Numbered from the stretch's first letter, positions 8,505 to 18,126 are shown. The stretch: DNA of 64,000 nt from WVZH01 sp034430895 (GCA_034430895.1 DAOUDW010000046.1:1-64000), one strand, 5' to 3'. Notes: generated by a model from the letters alone, not told the origin. Numbers and translations are program-made.

Positions 8505-9292
8505 ACGAACACGCGCTGATCACCATCGACGATCTTCGCTTCCGCTACGAAACCAGCCAGGCCTGGATTTTTAACAATTTGACGGCCATGATTTCCGCCT
8601 CGGAAATCACGGCGATACTTGGCCCGAACGGCGTTGGCAAGACCACGCTGCTGCACATCCTCATTGGTTTGCTGCCCTTCCAATCCGGCTTGGTACAGCT
8701 TGCGAATCACCCATTGGACAGCTACTCACGCCGGGAAATGAGCCGCTTAATTGGGCTTGTGCCGCAGTTGGAAAGAATACCTTTCCCCTTTTCCGTCCAC
8801 GAATACGTATCGATGGGCCGGGCACCATATATCGGCATGCTGGGAACACCCAAATCGGAGGACCAACGTCGCGTCGATCAGGTACTGGAGATCCTCGACC
8901 TGCAAAATCTGCGCGCACGATCTGTAGATGAACTCAGCGGCGGCGAGTCGCAGCTGGTGCGCATCGCACGCGCCATGGTGCAGGAGCCGCGCGTCCTTTT
9001 GCTAGACGAGCCTACCGCACACCTGGATCTGGGGAACAAACACAGGATACTTGAAGTACTGCAATCCCTCGTCGACGACCGTACGAGTGTGATTTTCACC
9101 ACCCACGATCCCGATGCGGCATTCGCCATCGCCGGGCAGGCGCTGCTGATCCACGAGACTTCAGCCCTGGCATTCGGTCCGGTGGAAAATGTGCTTACGA
9201 GCAAAAATCTCTCCCACGCCTATCGATTACCCGTTGAAGTACGCCGCGTGGATGGCCGCTTCATCGTCATGCGGAAGGAAGAGAACGGTTGA
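8501..9292 (+). CDS. Iron-chelate/cobalamin-type ABC transporter ATPase
   Basis: A 263-residue FepC/BtuD-type nucleotide-binding subunit with all functional motifs intact: Walker A GPNGVGKTT (residues 41-49), signature LSGGESQ, Walker B VLLLDEP and the switch His in FTTHDPD. It powers import through the FecCD permease encoded just upstream and completes the importer. The start overlaps the permease stop (ATGA), and the end overlaps the next gene. Confidence 0.94.
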   Translation: MNEHALITIDDLRFRYETSQAWIFNNLTAMISASEITAILGPNGVGKTTLLHILIGLLPFQSGLVQLANHPLDSYSRREMSRLIGLVPQLERIPFPFSVHEYVSMGRAPYIGMLGTPKSEDQRRVDQVLEILDLQNLRARSVDELSGGESQLVRIARAMVQEPRVLLLDEPTAHLDLGNKHRILEVLQSLVDDRTSVIFTTHDPDAAFAIAGQALLIHETSALAFGPVENVLTSKNLSHAYRLPVEVRRVDGRFIVMRKEENG

Positions 9293-9837
9293 GCAATCGC
9301 AGTGACCTCTTCATCGTCAGCGGAAGCGTGGGCTCGGGGAAAACCACGTTCTGCAGACATGCGATCGACACGATCCGGAATTCAACAAAATCGACCTGGA
9401 GTGCAAAGGGCATCCTTGCCCCTGCCATCTTTGATGGGGACACAAAGGTTGGTATCGAAGCACTCGATCTGGCTTCGGGAGAACGAAGGCAACTGGCCCA
9501 GCGCCGTACGGATTCATCTTCGGGAATACAGACTCAACAGTGGTCGTTGGATCGAGACGCTGTCGATTGGTGCAATCAACTCCTGCGTGCCGCCGTGCCC
9601 TGCGATCTGCTCGTTGTGGACGAGCTCGGACCGCTGGAATTCGAGCGAGATGAAGGTTTTCAGGAAGGCATGATTGCACTGGATTCAGGACAATATATAG
9701 TTGCGCTGGTCGTCGTACGAAGGAAATTGCTGCACTTCGCCGAAGCGCGATGGCCGAATGCAAAAGTGCACACGATCCGGGACCGGGATCAAGCGCTTAC
9801 GAGTGCAGATCAATTGATCAAAAAATTACACTTCTAA
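9289..9837 (+). CDS. THEP1-like P-loop NTPase in importer operon
   Basis: A 182-residue protein with an N-terminal P-loop (GSVGSGKTT, residues 12-20) and a Walker B-like DLLVVDELGPLEF strand, as in the THEP1 nucleoside-triphosphatase family. It starts with TTG overlapping the ATPase stop codon, so it is translationally coupled to the importer. THEP1 proteins hydrolyse NTPs in vitro and their cell role is unclear. Placement in an iron/corrinoid uptake operon suggests a job in handling or modifying the imported ligand, which is inference only. Confidence 0.8.
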   Translation: MSNRSDLFIVSGSVGSGKTTFCRHAIDTIRNSTKSTWSAKGILAPAIFDGDTKVGIEALDLASGERRQLAQRRTDSSSGIQTQQWSLDRDAVDWCNQLLRAAVPCDLLVVDELGPLEFERDEGFQEGMIALDSGQYIVALVVVRRKLLHFAEARWPNAKVHTIRDRDQALTSADQLIKKLHF

Positions 9838-9892
9838 ATCGATCGGGGTTTCTTCCGTGTGTAGACAATCCCGAATCAATCATCCCCGCTTT

Positions 9893-10840
9893 CTAACAAA
9901 ATCGTGAATGCCAGGCCAAATCGTAGTGGTTGAGGGCTCGCAGCGCTCGTAGGGTATTCCAGCGGCTGGGCTGGCCGGGTTTTTCCATTTCGAAGTGGAG
10001 TTTTCCGGGATATCTGGTCTGCATCGGCCAACACCCATCGGTCCGCCGTTTTTTCAGCAGCACATCACAAGCCGGCTGCATGCGTTCGTCCCAGGGCACA
10101 CCGGCGTCCTGGAAGTAATCGAGGGTGCGCAGGATATCTTAATGCCAGCGCCCTGGGAAACTCAGCCGCAGGAAATCTTTATGGATGATCTCACCCGTGT
10201 GATCGGATTTATACAGTTGATGTATTAATATGAATTCGCGCGAACTCGCCGCCGCAGACTGCAGTTCGTCCAGTCGATAGGTGTATCCATTTCGTTCGTA
10301 TTCATGAATGCCTTCCAACACGGAAATCGTCGAGTGCAGTGAGCTGTGTCTCGCACCGCCCCGGTTTCGTTCGCAGTTAAAGCCACCGTCTTCCATGCGC
10401 TCATCGATAACATAATCAACAATGGATTTCAGCTGATCCTCATCTGCACCAAAATAACACGCATAATTGAGGAACATGCCGTTGACGCACACGTCGCTGA
10501 CCTCAATCGTCTTGGCGGGATTGACTCCACCATCCGCGGCTTTCGTCGTCTCGAGAATGATCTCGATACTCCGCTTAATGTCTTTGTTCTCCGGCTGGAT
10601 TTGCAGTGTTTTTAAATTAAGAAGCGTGTAATGTGAACTCGTCCACTTCGGCTGGTAGAAACCGCGCCCCCAATGTCCTTGTGGATGCCTTTCCGCGAGG
10701 AAGGCTGCCCCCCAACCCTCGTCAGCGATGCGCGCCTGCAAATCCGGACGCGATTCACCCAGCAAGTCCCGGTGGACCTGGAATTGAATCGATACATCCC
10801 CATCCAACAGCCAATCGCGACTATTATCATCCATATTCAA
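9893..10840 (-). pseudogene. Prenyltransferase/squalene-cyclase-repeat protein with in-frame stop
   Basis: A single frame of 316 codons codes for an alpha-alpha toroid protein resembling uncharacterised squalene-cyclase-like proteins. Segments include QGHWGRGFYQPKW, DGGFNCERNRGGARHSS and, near the end, RYPGKLHFEMEK then SRWNTLRALRALNHY. Codon 234 is TAA (complement of 10139-10141) between RWH and DILRTLDYF, where relatives I recall have Tyr; TAT or TAC to TAA is one base change. Homology continues in the same frame on both sides, so this is a nonsense mutation, a sequencing error or a readthrough site, not a frameshift. Confidence 0.8.
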
Positions 10841-10936
10841 TACGCTATCAGGTAAATCACATCATACAAATATGCAGCCAACCATGTTATATCGGCAATC
10901 CTGGCAACCCGAATAGTCTCGAGTCAGGTTGTTTTT

Positions 10937-11614
10937 TCAGGATGCCGATGCATGATTCTCCTCACCCATTCGCAGTAAATCCCTTGCATACCCACAGACA
11001 ATGGCTGCAAACAGCGTGACGAAATTAAATAAGGTGAGAACCGGCACGATATCCGCATTGTCATAACCAAAGAAATGCCCGAGCAGGATCAACCCAGGGA
11101 AAACCATAAAGAAGCCCAAGACCGATGCCGCCAAGGTCCATGGCCAAATGCGAGCAAGCAGTGGCCGCAGTCCATCCGGAAGAATCCAGCGCCACAGTTT
11201 TAACGGCTTGTTGATCCGGGTGGCGACTGCGCCCACGATGATGCCAATCAACGGCGGCCCAAAACCCCCGCCGACGAGCAGCAGCAAAACTGAAAGCAAG
11301 ATCAGGATGTAGCCGCCTCCCTTTCGATCGACGAACACCACTCCCCAGATCGCGGTGATGAGCGACATCAACACGGCGATAATACCCGTAACGCGTATAT
11401 TGGAGATGATGGTCATAGCAGGTTCACCGGCCATAATGCGGAAGAGTTCGTTATCAGGCCATGATTCGATGAACATTTCGTCTGCAATCACATCACCCTG
11501 CAGAATCTCGCCGACCGCATGTTCCATGCCAACCAGACCAACGATTATGGAAAAAATAAATACCATCCAGTGTGTTGCGTTTTTCGGCTTAATGCGTTTC
11601 ATTCCTTGTCCCAC
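10937..11614 (-). CDS. Multi-pass membrane protein of unknown function
   Basis: About 225 residues with five or six predicted membrane segments: near the start (HWMVFIFSIIVGLVG), mid-protein (RVTGIIAVLMSLITAIWGVVF, ILILLSVLLLLVGGG) and the C-terminal third. A Gly/Pro-rich turn FGPPLIGIIVGAV lies between. No family is recognised. The start is uncertain: GTG at 11614 has GGAGG just upstream, while ATG at 11602 and ATG at 11665 have weaker sites. It stands alone between the broken cyclase-like gene and the TspO-like gene. Confidence 0.7.
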   Translation of the reverse strand: MGQGMKRIKPKNATHWMVFIFSIIVGLVGMEHAVGEILQGDVIADEMFIESWPDNELFRIMAGEPAMTIISNIRVTGIIAVLMSLITAIWGVVFVDRKGGGYILILLSVLLLLVGGGFGPPLIGIIVGAVATRINKPLKLWRWILPDGLRPLLARIWPWTLAASVLGFFMVFPGLILLGHFFGYDNADIVPVLTLFNFVTLFAAIVCGYARDLLRMGEENHASAS

Positions 11615-11899
11615 ACCAAACCTCCAGTTTTCCCCATTATAGAGTCTTTTGGGTATGATTCTCATTAAATCTTGGGGGAATTATAAGTCAGAATCATTCG
11701 ACTGATGATCTTTTTCCATTATTAAATGATAAAATTCATGATAAGCAATTCTCGCTTAGCGAAATTCTCTCCGCTTGAATAAAAGGTGGGCTGCAATGAG
11801 AGAATGGACCACACTCAAAGAACCGGCAGTCTCTCTATGGATAGACCAATACAATGCCAAGAAGACTTGTCATGCATCCAAAGTATATGGAGTATTTAG

Positions 11900-12670
11900 A
11901 TGAAAAAGATAACCTTTTACCAAATCTTAACCCTACTGGTAACTGCGCTCACTTTAACGGTGAACGCTTTGGCCAATACTTTACCGATAAACGGCCAAAC
12001 GACGGGTGAAATATCGGACCGCTTCGCCATATTCTTCGTTCCAGCCGGCTACGTATTCTCGATCTGGGGGCTGATCTATCTTGGCCTGATCGCCTTTGCC
12101 CTTTACCAGATTCTGCCCGAGCAGCGTGAAAATCCGTTGCTCAAAGAAATCGCACCGGCATACTGGCTGGGCAGTCTCGCCAATGCCGCCTGGATTTTAT
12201 TGTGGCACTTTGAATACTTCCCACTCACGCTGGCCGCCATGCTCATCCTTCTGGCGACTCTGCTGTATATCTACGTGCGAATTTCGAAAGCCCGAATAAG
12301 TCTTGATCGCAATCAAAAATGGTTCCTTCAACTCCCCTTCAGCATCTACCTGGGTTGGATTTCCGTGGCCACGATCGCCAACGTCTCCCAGGTGCTTTTC
12401 TCCGCAGGCTGGAATGCCTGGGCAATCTCAGCGGCGTCATGGACGGCGATCATGCTCGGAGTTGCTGCATTCCTCGGCCTCATGATGCAACTGCGGGAAA
12501 ACGACTCCACCTACGTCCTCGTGCTGATATGGGCCTTCATCGGCATCGCCATCAAGCATGCAGACACCCATCTGGTCGCCTATTCGGCCTGGGTGTTTAC
12601 GACCGTTTTAGCGTTGGCTGTCATTGTCGATTTTTTCCGTAAACGAGGTTTTCTCCTGAAGGGGGTGTAA
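11900..12670 (+). CDS. Tryptophan-rich sensory protein-like membrane protein (TspO/MBR-related)
   Basis: A 256-residue membrane protein with about seven hydrophobic segments and many tryptophans (VFSIWGLIYLGL, NAAWILLWHFEYF, WNAWAISAASWTAIML). This fits the longer TspO-like tryptophan-rich sensory protein group. Classical TspO (about 160 residues, five helices) binds porphyrins and cholesterol; ligands of the longer group are unknown. A GGAG site lies 9 nt upstream of the ATG. The degV gene follows after 2 bp, suggesting co-transcription. Confidence 0.75.
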   Translation: MKKITFYQILTLLVTALTLTVNALANTLPINGQTTGEISDRFAIFFVPAGYVFSIWGLIYLGLIAFALYQILPEQRENPLLKEIAPAYWLGSLANAAWILLWHFEYFPLTLAAMLILLATLLYIYVRISKARISLDRNQKWFLQLPFSIYLGWISVATIANVSQVLFSAGWNAWAISAASWTAIMLGVAAFLGLMMQLRENDSTYVLVLIWAFIGIAIKHADTHLVAYSAWVFTTVLALAVIVDFFRKRGFLLKGV

Positions 12671-12672
12671 TC

Positions 12673-13515
12673 ATGACCACCAAGATCGTCACCGATTCGA
12701 CGTGCGACCTGCCGCAGGACATCATTCAAAAATACGATATCACCGTCCTTCCGCTGTATATCAACATCGGTGACGAAGGTTTTCTAGACGGTGTCGAAAT
12801 CACACGTAAGGAATTCTACACCAACTTGCCGGACTATAAGATTCACCCCACGACCGCCACACCGGGATTAGGGAAATTTTCCCAAACCTATCAAGCGCTC
12901 GCAGAATCGGGCGCATCGGAAATACTATCCATCCACATTTCAGAAAGCCTGAGCGCCACAGTGGCTGTAGCCCGCCAAGCCGCTCGGCTATTCAGACAAA
13001 TTCCGGTCACCGTGCATGATTCCCTGCAGCTCAGCATGGGCACCGGTTTCCAGGTGGAGCTTGCCGGGCGTCTGGCGGCCGAAGGCAAATCGAGCGACGA
13101 AATCCTGGCCGCATTAGCGCAGATCATCCCCCGCTCGTTCGCCACTGCAAGGTTGGATACGCTGGATTACATGCGCCGCAGCGGACGATTGAACCGCATC
13201 ATGGCCGGGATCGGAAGCATTTTACAGCTGAAACCGATCCTCACCATGAAATTGGGACAACCCCGCTCGGAACGCGTGCGTACGAAGGAAAAAGCTGAAG
13301 CCCGCTTGATCCAAATGCTGGAAGAATTTCAACCGATCGAACGCTTTGCATTGGTACACACCAATGCGCCACAGGAAGCAGAAGCGTTCCACGCCAAAAT
13401 CACCCACCTGATTCCTCCGGGAGAAGTGATTTCGATGAACATTACACCCGTGATTGGCGCCCATATCGGTCCGGGTGCGGTGGGTTTTGCCATCATCGCA
13501 AAGTCACCTGTTTGA
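12673..13515 (+). CDS. DegV family fatty-acid-binding protein
   Basis: A 280-residue DegV-fold protein with the family start KIVTDSTCDLP, the TSQPTP-equivalent segment TTATPGLGKF and a C-terminal THLIPPGEV...GAHIGPGAVGF ending. In Firmicutes these proteins (FakB) bind a fatty acid and present it to the kinase FakA. No fakA is in this window, so the partner is unknown. It follows the TspO-like gene by 2 bp and is probably co-transcribed with it. Confidence 0.9.
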   Translation: MTTKIVTDSTCDLPQDIIQKYDITVLPLYINIGDEGFLDGVEITRKEFYTNLPDYKIHPTTATPGLGKFSQTYQALAESGASEILSIHISESLSATVAVARQAARLFRQIPVTVHDSLQLSMGTGFQVELAGRLAAEGKSSDEILAALAQIIPRSFATARLDTLDYMRRSGRLNRIMAGIGSILQLKPILTMKLGQPRSERVRTKEKAEARLIQMLEEFQPIERFALVHTNAPQEAEAFHAKITHLIPPGEVISMNITPVIGAHIGPGAVGFAIIAKSPV

Positions 13516-13538
13516 AATCGAGAAAGGAGCATTTCGTC

Positions 13539-14429
13539 ATGCAAAATGAAGAACGACGCGCATGGATCGCCATTCCCATCATCATCATCATCGCCGCAGG
13601 TGTTGTCCTTGCCGGCAGCCAGGGAGGCCAAAACGTAGCGAATGTGCCCATATTCGCCCTCTGTGTAGTGCTGGCATTCCTCATCCAATGGATTGCCTTC
13701 ATCCCTGCCTATCGCTTGCAGACCGAGAAATTCTTCGATCTGATGGGCAGCATCAGCTACATCAGTGTTATCATCCTGGCGATGCTATTAAGCACTTCAC
13801 TCGATGGCCGCGCCTGGCTGCTGGCTGGCATGGTCATCATCTGGGCAGCCCGATTGGGTACCTTCCTGTTTCGTCGCATCATGGTTGCCGGGGAAGACCG
13901 ACGCTTTCGGGAGATCAAGCCATCCTTCGCCCGCTTTCTGCTCACATGGACCTTGCAGGGCCTCTGGGTCACTTTTTCACTCGCCGCCGCATTAGCCGTC
14001 ATCACATCCGAATACCGTGCCGAACTTGGTTTCTTCGCCATACTGGGTTCCTTGATCTGGCTGGTTGGTTTCGGCATCGAAGTGATCGCGGACTGGCAAA
14101 AAAGCAAGTTCCGTGAAGACCCACAAAACGCCGGCAAATTCATCCAATCGGGTTTATGGGCCTGGTCGCGGCATCCCAATTATTTCGGCGAGATCGTTCT
14201 CTGGATCGGCGTGGCGATCGTTGCCTTACCGGTCCTGCGCGGCTGGCAGTGGGTGACGATGATATCCCCGATTTTCATCTTCTTGCTGCTCACGCGCATC
14301 AGCGGCGTGCCCATGCTGGAATCCCGTGCGGATGAAAAATGGAGAGGCCAGGCGGATTATGAGGCCTACAAAACCAATACATCGATCCTGGTTCCGCTCC
14401 CACCCAAAAACGCTGTTTCTGAATCTTGA
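13539..14429 (+). CDS. DUF1295 family membrane protein (steroid 5-alpha reductase-like)
   Basis: A 296-residue integral membrane protein of the DUF1295/isoprenylcysteine methyltransferase-like superfamily. The C-terminal half shows the family motif: WQKSKFREDP, FIQSGLWAWSRHPNYFGEI and PMLESRADEKW. In relatives this region binds NADPH or S-adenosylmethionine. The substrate is unknown. The ATG at 13539 is chosen because AAAGGAG lies 9 nt upstream; an in-frame TTG at 13512 overlaps degV but lacks a good site. Confidence 0.88.
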   Translation: MQNEERRAWIAIPIIIIIAAGVVLAGSQGGQNVANVPIFALCVVLAFLIQWIAFIPAYRLQTEKFFDLMGSISYISVIILAMLLSTSLDGRAWLLAGMVIIWAARLGTFLFRRIMVAGEDRRFREIKPSFARFLLTWTLQGLWVTFSLAAALAVITSEYRAELGFFAILGSLIWLVGFGIEVIADWQKSKFREDPQNAGKFIQSGLWAWSRHPNYFGEIVLWIGVAIVALPVLRGWQWVTMISPIFIFLLLTRISGVPMLESRADEKWRGQADYEAYKTNTSILVPLPPKNAVSES

Positions 14430-14514
14430 TAACAGCGGAATATGAAAACGAGGATCAAGAGGTATACCTGCACCTTCAAAGACATCTTGATCCAACCGAA
14501 AAGGAAATAGAACC

Positions 14515-14853
14515 ATGTTGGAAATTCTGAAAATCATCGCTGCAGCAGCGACCATCCTCACCGGGGCCGTCTCGCTCTTCTGGCCGCTGAAGGTTCTCAG
14601 TTTTACGGGCCTGGATGTAAACGGCGGCCGTGGGATCACTGAAGTTCGAACCATACTCGGCGCGCTTTTCATCGGCCTGGGCGCCGCAGTACTGTACTTC
14701 AATTCGCAGGAGACCTATCAGGTCCTCGGCATCACCTATCTGGTCATGGCCGTTGTTCGCGGCGTGACGATGTTCCTGGATGATTCCGTCGTTTCGTCCA
14801 ACGTGATCAGTTTTTTTTCCGAACTCGTCCTTGGCGTCATTTTAGTTTTGTAA
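14515..14853 (+). CDS. Small membrane protein, DUF4345-like
   Basis: A 112-residue protein with four predicted membrane helices. The central GITEVRTILGALFIGLGAAV resembles the conserved segment of DUF4345-type proteins. AAGGAAA precedes the ATG. It starts a run of three closely spaced small membrane genes. Function unknown. Confidence 0.7.
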   Translation: MLEILKIIAAAATILTGAVSLFWPLKVLSFTGLDVNGGRGITEVRTILGALFIGLGAAVLYFNSQETYQVLGITYLVMAVVRGVTMFLDDSVVSSNVISFFSELVLGVILVL

Positions 14854-14868
14854 ACGGAAAAAATACGA

Positions 14869-15201
14869 ATGCGGTATGCAAAACTGTTATCCGCTTGCGG
14901 AATCATCGCCATGACGGCGGCCTTGATCTACGGATTCACCGTCGGGGATTTCGGGTCGGATGGCGCCCAGCTGCTGCGCAACCCCTGGGGCGTGGTCTCC
15001 ATGGTCGATCTCTACACCGGTTTCGCCCTCTTCTCGGCATGGATCGTGTTTCGAGAGGATTCCCTCTGGCGTGCACTCGCCTGGGTGGTGCTGACCTTGG
15101 TTTTGGGCTTCTTCACCGCCAGCGTGTATGTCTTCCTCGCGCTGCAGGCCAGCGGCGGAGATTGGGGACGCTTCTGGATGGGCAAACGAGCCAATGGATA
15201 A
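14869..15201 (+). CDS. DUF1475 family membrane protein
   Basis: A 110-residue protein with three hydrophobic segments. It has the DUF1475 signature NPWGVVSMVDLYTGFALFSAWIVFRE early and GDWGRFWMG at the end, and its length matches the family. The family occurs in bacteria and plants with no assigned role. The stop overlaps the next start by 8 bp, indicating translational coupling. Confidence 0.8.
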   Translation: MRYAKLLSACGIIAMTAALIYGFTVGDFGSDGAQLLRNPWGVVSMVDLYTGFALFSAWIVFREDSLWRALAWVVLTLVLGFFTASVYVFLALQASGGDWGRFWMGKRANG

Positions 15202-15871
15202 ACGCGGGGAGCTGATCGAAGAACTCAGAATGGTGTTCTCCGGAAGAGGCGCCCGGCTGCTCGATTCACTGCTGCCCTTGCTGGTCTTTCTGATCGCTAA
15301 TCCCTTGTTGGGATTGAATCCCGCCCTGTGGGGATCCATTGGCGTGGCTGGTGTCGTGGCGCTTTTACGCATCTTGCGCCGCGAATCCTTGCGCTATTCC
15401 CTCGCTGGCCTGGGCGGTGTGTTCCTCGCCGCCTTGTTCGTCAGGATCAGTGGATCTGGGGCGGGATTTTTCTTTCCGGGGTTCATCTCGGGCGCCATCA
15501 CCATTGTTCTCTGTATCTTCAGCGTACTCATTCGGCGTCCGCTGGTAGCATGGACCAGTTTCATCGTGCGGCGGTGGCCGCCGGGCTGGTATTGGCACCC
15601 AAAAGTCCTGCCCGCCTACAATGAGGTTACGATCATCTGGACTGTGGTCTTTGCCGCCCGTCTGGGTTTTGAATTCTGGTTATACCAGCGCGATTCACTG
15701 GACGCCTTAGGCCTTTCGAGAATCATCCTGGGCTGGCCGCTCATCGTCGTCCTGCTGATCGGCACGTATCTCTACGGATTGATGCGGCTGAGTCAATTGC
15801 AGGGTCCCAGCGTCGAGGAATTCAAGGCGGGAAAAGAACCACCTTGGGAAGGGCAGAAACGAGGTTTTTGA
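15194..15871 (+). CDS. DUF3159-like integral membrane protein
   Basis: A 225-residue protein with five or six membrane segments, resembling DUF3159 proteins best known from Actinobacteria. Features include LLPLLVFLIANPLLGL, a conserved RILRRESLRYSLAGL loop and RRPLVAWTSFIVRRWPPGWYW. It starts inside the end of the DUF1475 gene. Function unknown; the actinobacterial-type family fits exchange between single-membrane lineages. Confidence 0.75.
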   Translation: MDKRGELIEELRMVFSGRGARLLDSLLPLLVFLIANPLLGLNPALWGSIGVAGVVALLRILRRESLRYSLAGLGGVFLAALFVRISGSGAGFFFPGFISGAITIVLCIFSVLIRRPLVAWTSFIVRRWPPGWYWHPKVLPAYNEVTIIWTVVFAARLGFEFWLYQRDSLDALGLSRIILGWPLIVVLLIGTYLYGLMRLSQLQGPSVEEFKAGKEPPWEGQKRGF

Positions 15872-16027
15872 ATTTCCCAAGACAATCATTTCGAAATAGA
15901 TATCGCCTCATCTGCATGTAAAATAAATCATCATAATCCCCATCCCAGGTAAAACAGAGACTATCAACTTGCCGCGCACTCCCCAGCGTGCTAGGATCGT
16001 AGCCAATTCTCGAAATCGGACCTGTCT

Positions 16028-18067
16028 ATGAAAGCGCGAATTTCCCAAGTGCTCACGCGACCCACCGTCCAGGCCTGCATGGCAGCGACCATCGCCTTCT
16101 CCGTCTATTTACGTACCCTGGCGCCGACGGTGATGTGGTACGACATGGGCGAGTTCGCCACGTCAGCTTACGTCCTCGGCATCGCCCACAACACCGGCTA
16201 CCCGCTCTACATTCTTCTGGGGAAACTGTTCACTTTTCTCCCCATCGGCGACGTCGCCTACCGCGTGAATTTAATGTCTGCTTTCTTTGCCGCCTCCACA
16301 GTATTCCTGATCTTCCTCATCGTCGTGCAACTGACTCAAAAACGAAGCACAGCGTGGCTTTCAGCACTGACAGTTACCTTTTCCTCGACGCTGTGGGGCA
16401 ACGCCACCTGGGCGGTATCCTATGATTTGAACGCATTCCTGACCGCATTGATATTCTGGTTGTTCGTTCGCTGGCAGGAGGAAGGATCCAGAAAATTTAT
16501 TTACCTCGCCGGATTGATTTTTGGATTGAGTTTGGGCAACCACCGACTGATCCTGATCGTCTTCCTTCCCGGCCTTTACTTGGTCTGGCACATGACTCGC
16601 AGCGGAGTGGACCGCCTGGGCTGGAAGGGCATCGTCACACTCGGTGGGCTGATTCTGATCGGCTTCAGCATCAACCTGTATCTTCCCCTGCGCGCCGCGC
16701 AGGAACCGGCCTACATGTGGGCGGATGCCTCGGACCCGGACACACTGCTGCGCATGCTTTTCGTGGGCGCCACGGATCGAAGCACTTTCATCAACCCCTT
16801 TCGTAACGTCGCCACGCGGCGTATTTGGCTGACCACCCTCACCCGTTTCCCGGCATACGAATTAACCATTCCCGGTCTGTTGCTTGCTGCGATCGGTGGG
16901 TATTGGTTATTCCGCAGGAAACGCCCCGTATTTCTCAGCAGCATCCTGGCCATGCTGCTGACCCTGGTGATGATCTCCGTCTACGGCATTCACAACATCT
17001 TCAACTACTTCCTACCGATCTACCTGTTCCTGGCCATCTGGATCGGCTGCGGAGTAGCCCAAATCTTTTCCTGGATGGATACAAGCCTGCCGAGAGATAC
17101 AGATTCCCAGATCGCGATACTTCGACCAATATTTAGAACAGCAATACTGCTCTCCCTTTGCTTCTTGATTCCATTTTCGTTGTTAATCAGAAATTTCAAC
17201 CGTCTGGACCGCAGCCAGCACCGGCATGCCGGCGATTTCGCCCATTATCTCTTCGGGACATTGGAAGATAACGCCATCGTCCTGGCGGATTTCTGGTCCT
17301 GGGCACCCTTGAGATATTCCCAGCTGGTGGAAGGAGTAGGGCCGGAGATTGTGGTGCTGCCTGCCCTCTCCGATTCGGACGTCGATCAAATGCAGTTCTT
17401 GGACGTATTACAAGAAGCCGGCGCCAGTGTATACGTGGCCGTCAGCGCTGAGGACACCCCGCGTCTGCAGATCGAACCGCAGCGGCTTCAACTCGTGGCA
17501 CCCTATGTTATTCAGGGCATGACCACGCCGCGGCAGCCGCTTCCGGAGTACAAAGACCTCCTCGTCCCCAGCGGCATGCTCTATCGCGCCGTAAGCAGCC
17601 CGCCGGACCTGACCGTCGACGAAGCGCTCGTAGAAAGGTCCATAGAAGTAGTTTTTTCCGGAGAAATTTCTCTGGTAGGCTTCGAGATCCACCCGGCTTC
17701 TATCAAGCCGGGTGAAAGTTTCCAGGCAAGCTACGATTGGCTCTTGATTCAGGATACGGAAAAGAATTATTGGGTAGATATCCTTTTCACCGATAGTGAC
17801 GGTAATGTACTCACCGAATCCGGATTCCCACTCTGGCTGCACAGCCACTGGGTCGGCGCCCTGGCCAACCTAACATCAACCTGGCCTGCAGGAACAATCC
17901 AGCGCGAAGTGCTGGATGGCATCGTCCCTAGAGAAATCCCGGCAGGGACCTATCAGATTCGCGCCTTTCTGTATCGAGGCATTCGGGAGGATTCTGTCGC
18001 AGTCGATGGCGCCGAATCATCCCAGGTGGGAACACTGCTGGGAACAATTCAAGTCCTCGGAGATTAA
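16028..18067 (+). CDS. DUF2723 GT-C type membrane glycosyltransferase-like protein
   Basis: A 679-residue protein with about ten membrane helices in its first 400 residues. The DUF2723 signature is clear at residues 31-80: LAPTVMWYDMGEFATSAYVL then AHNTGYPLYILLGKL, with Asp in YDMGEF as the likely catalytic acid of the first outer loop. The C-terminal 250 residues form an extracellular domain ending in a beta-rich module. It probably transfers sugars from a polyprenol phosphate to proteins or surface polymers. It stands alone and ends in a bidirectional terminator. Confidence 0.85.
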   Translation: MKARISQVLTRPTVQACMAATIAFSVYLRTLAPTVMWYDMGEFATSAYVLGIAHNTGYPLYILLGKLFTFLPIGDVAYRVNLMSAFFAASTVFLIFLIVVQLTQKRSTAWLSALTVTFSSTLWGNATWAVSYDLNAFLTALIFWLFVRWQEEGSRKFIYLAGLIFGLSLGNHRLILIVFLPGLYLVWHMTRSGVDRLGWKGIVTLGGLILIGFSINLYLPLRAAQEPAYMWADASDPDTLLRMLFVGATDRSTFINPFRNVATRRIWLTTLTRFPAYELTIPGLLLAAIGGYWLFRRKRPVFLSSILAMLLTLVMISVYGIHNIFNYFLPIYLFLAIWIGCGVAQIFSWMDTSLPRDTDSQIAILRPIFRTAILLSLCFLIPFSLLIRNFNRLDRSQHRHAGDFAHYLFGTLEDNAIVLADFWSWAPLRYSQLVEGVGPEIVVLPALSDSDVDQMQFLDVLQEAGASVYVAVSAEDTPRLQIEPQRLQLVAPYVIQGMTTPRQPLPEYKDLLVPSGMLYRAVSSPPDLTVDEALVERSIEVVFSGEISLVGFEIHPASIKPGESFQASYDWLLIQDTEKNYWVDILFTDSDGNVLTESGFPLWLHSHWVGALANLTSTWPAGTIQREVLDGIVPREIPAGTYQIRAFLYRGIREDSVAVDGAESSQVGTLLGTIQVLGD

Positions 18068-18070
18068 ATC

Positions 18071-18107
18071 AAAAAGATCCCTTCTCACATGGATCGGGGA
18101 TCTTTTT
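18071..18107. terminator. Bidirectional Rho-independent terminator
   Basis: AAAAAGATCCC pairs with GGGATCTTTTT across a 15-nt loop, so the U-tract exists on both strands. It lies between the converging glycosyltransferase gene and the prepilin gene and should end both transcripts. Confidence 0.85.
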
Positions 18108-18126
18108 AACGATGTTTACGTGGTCA

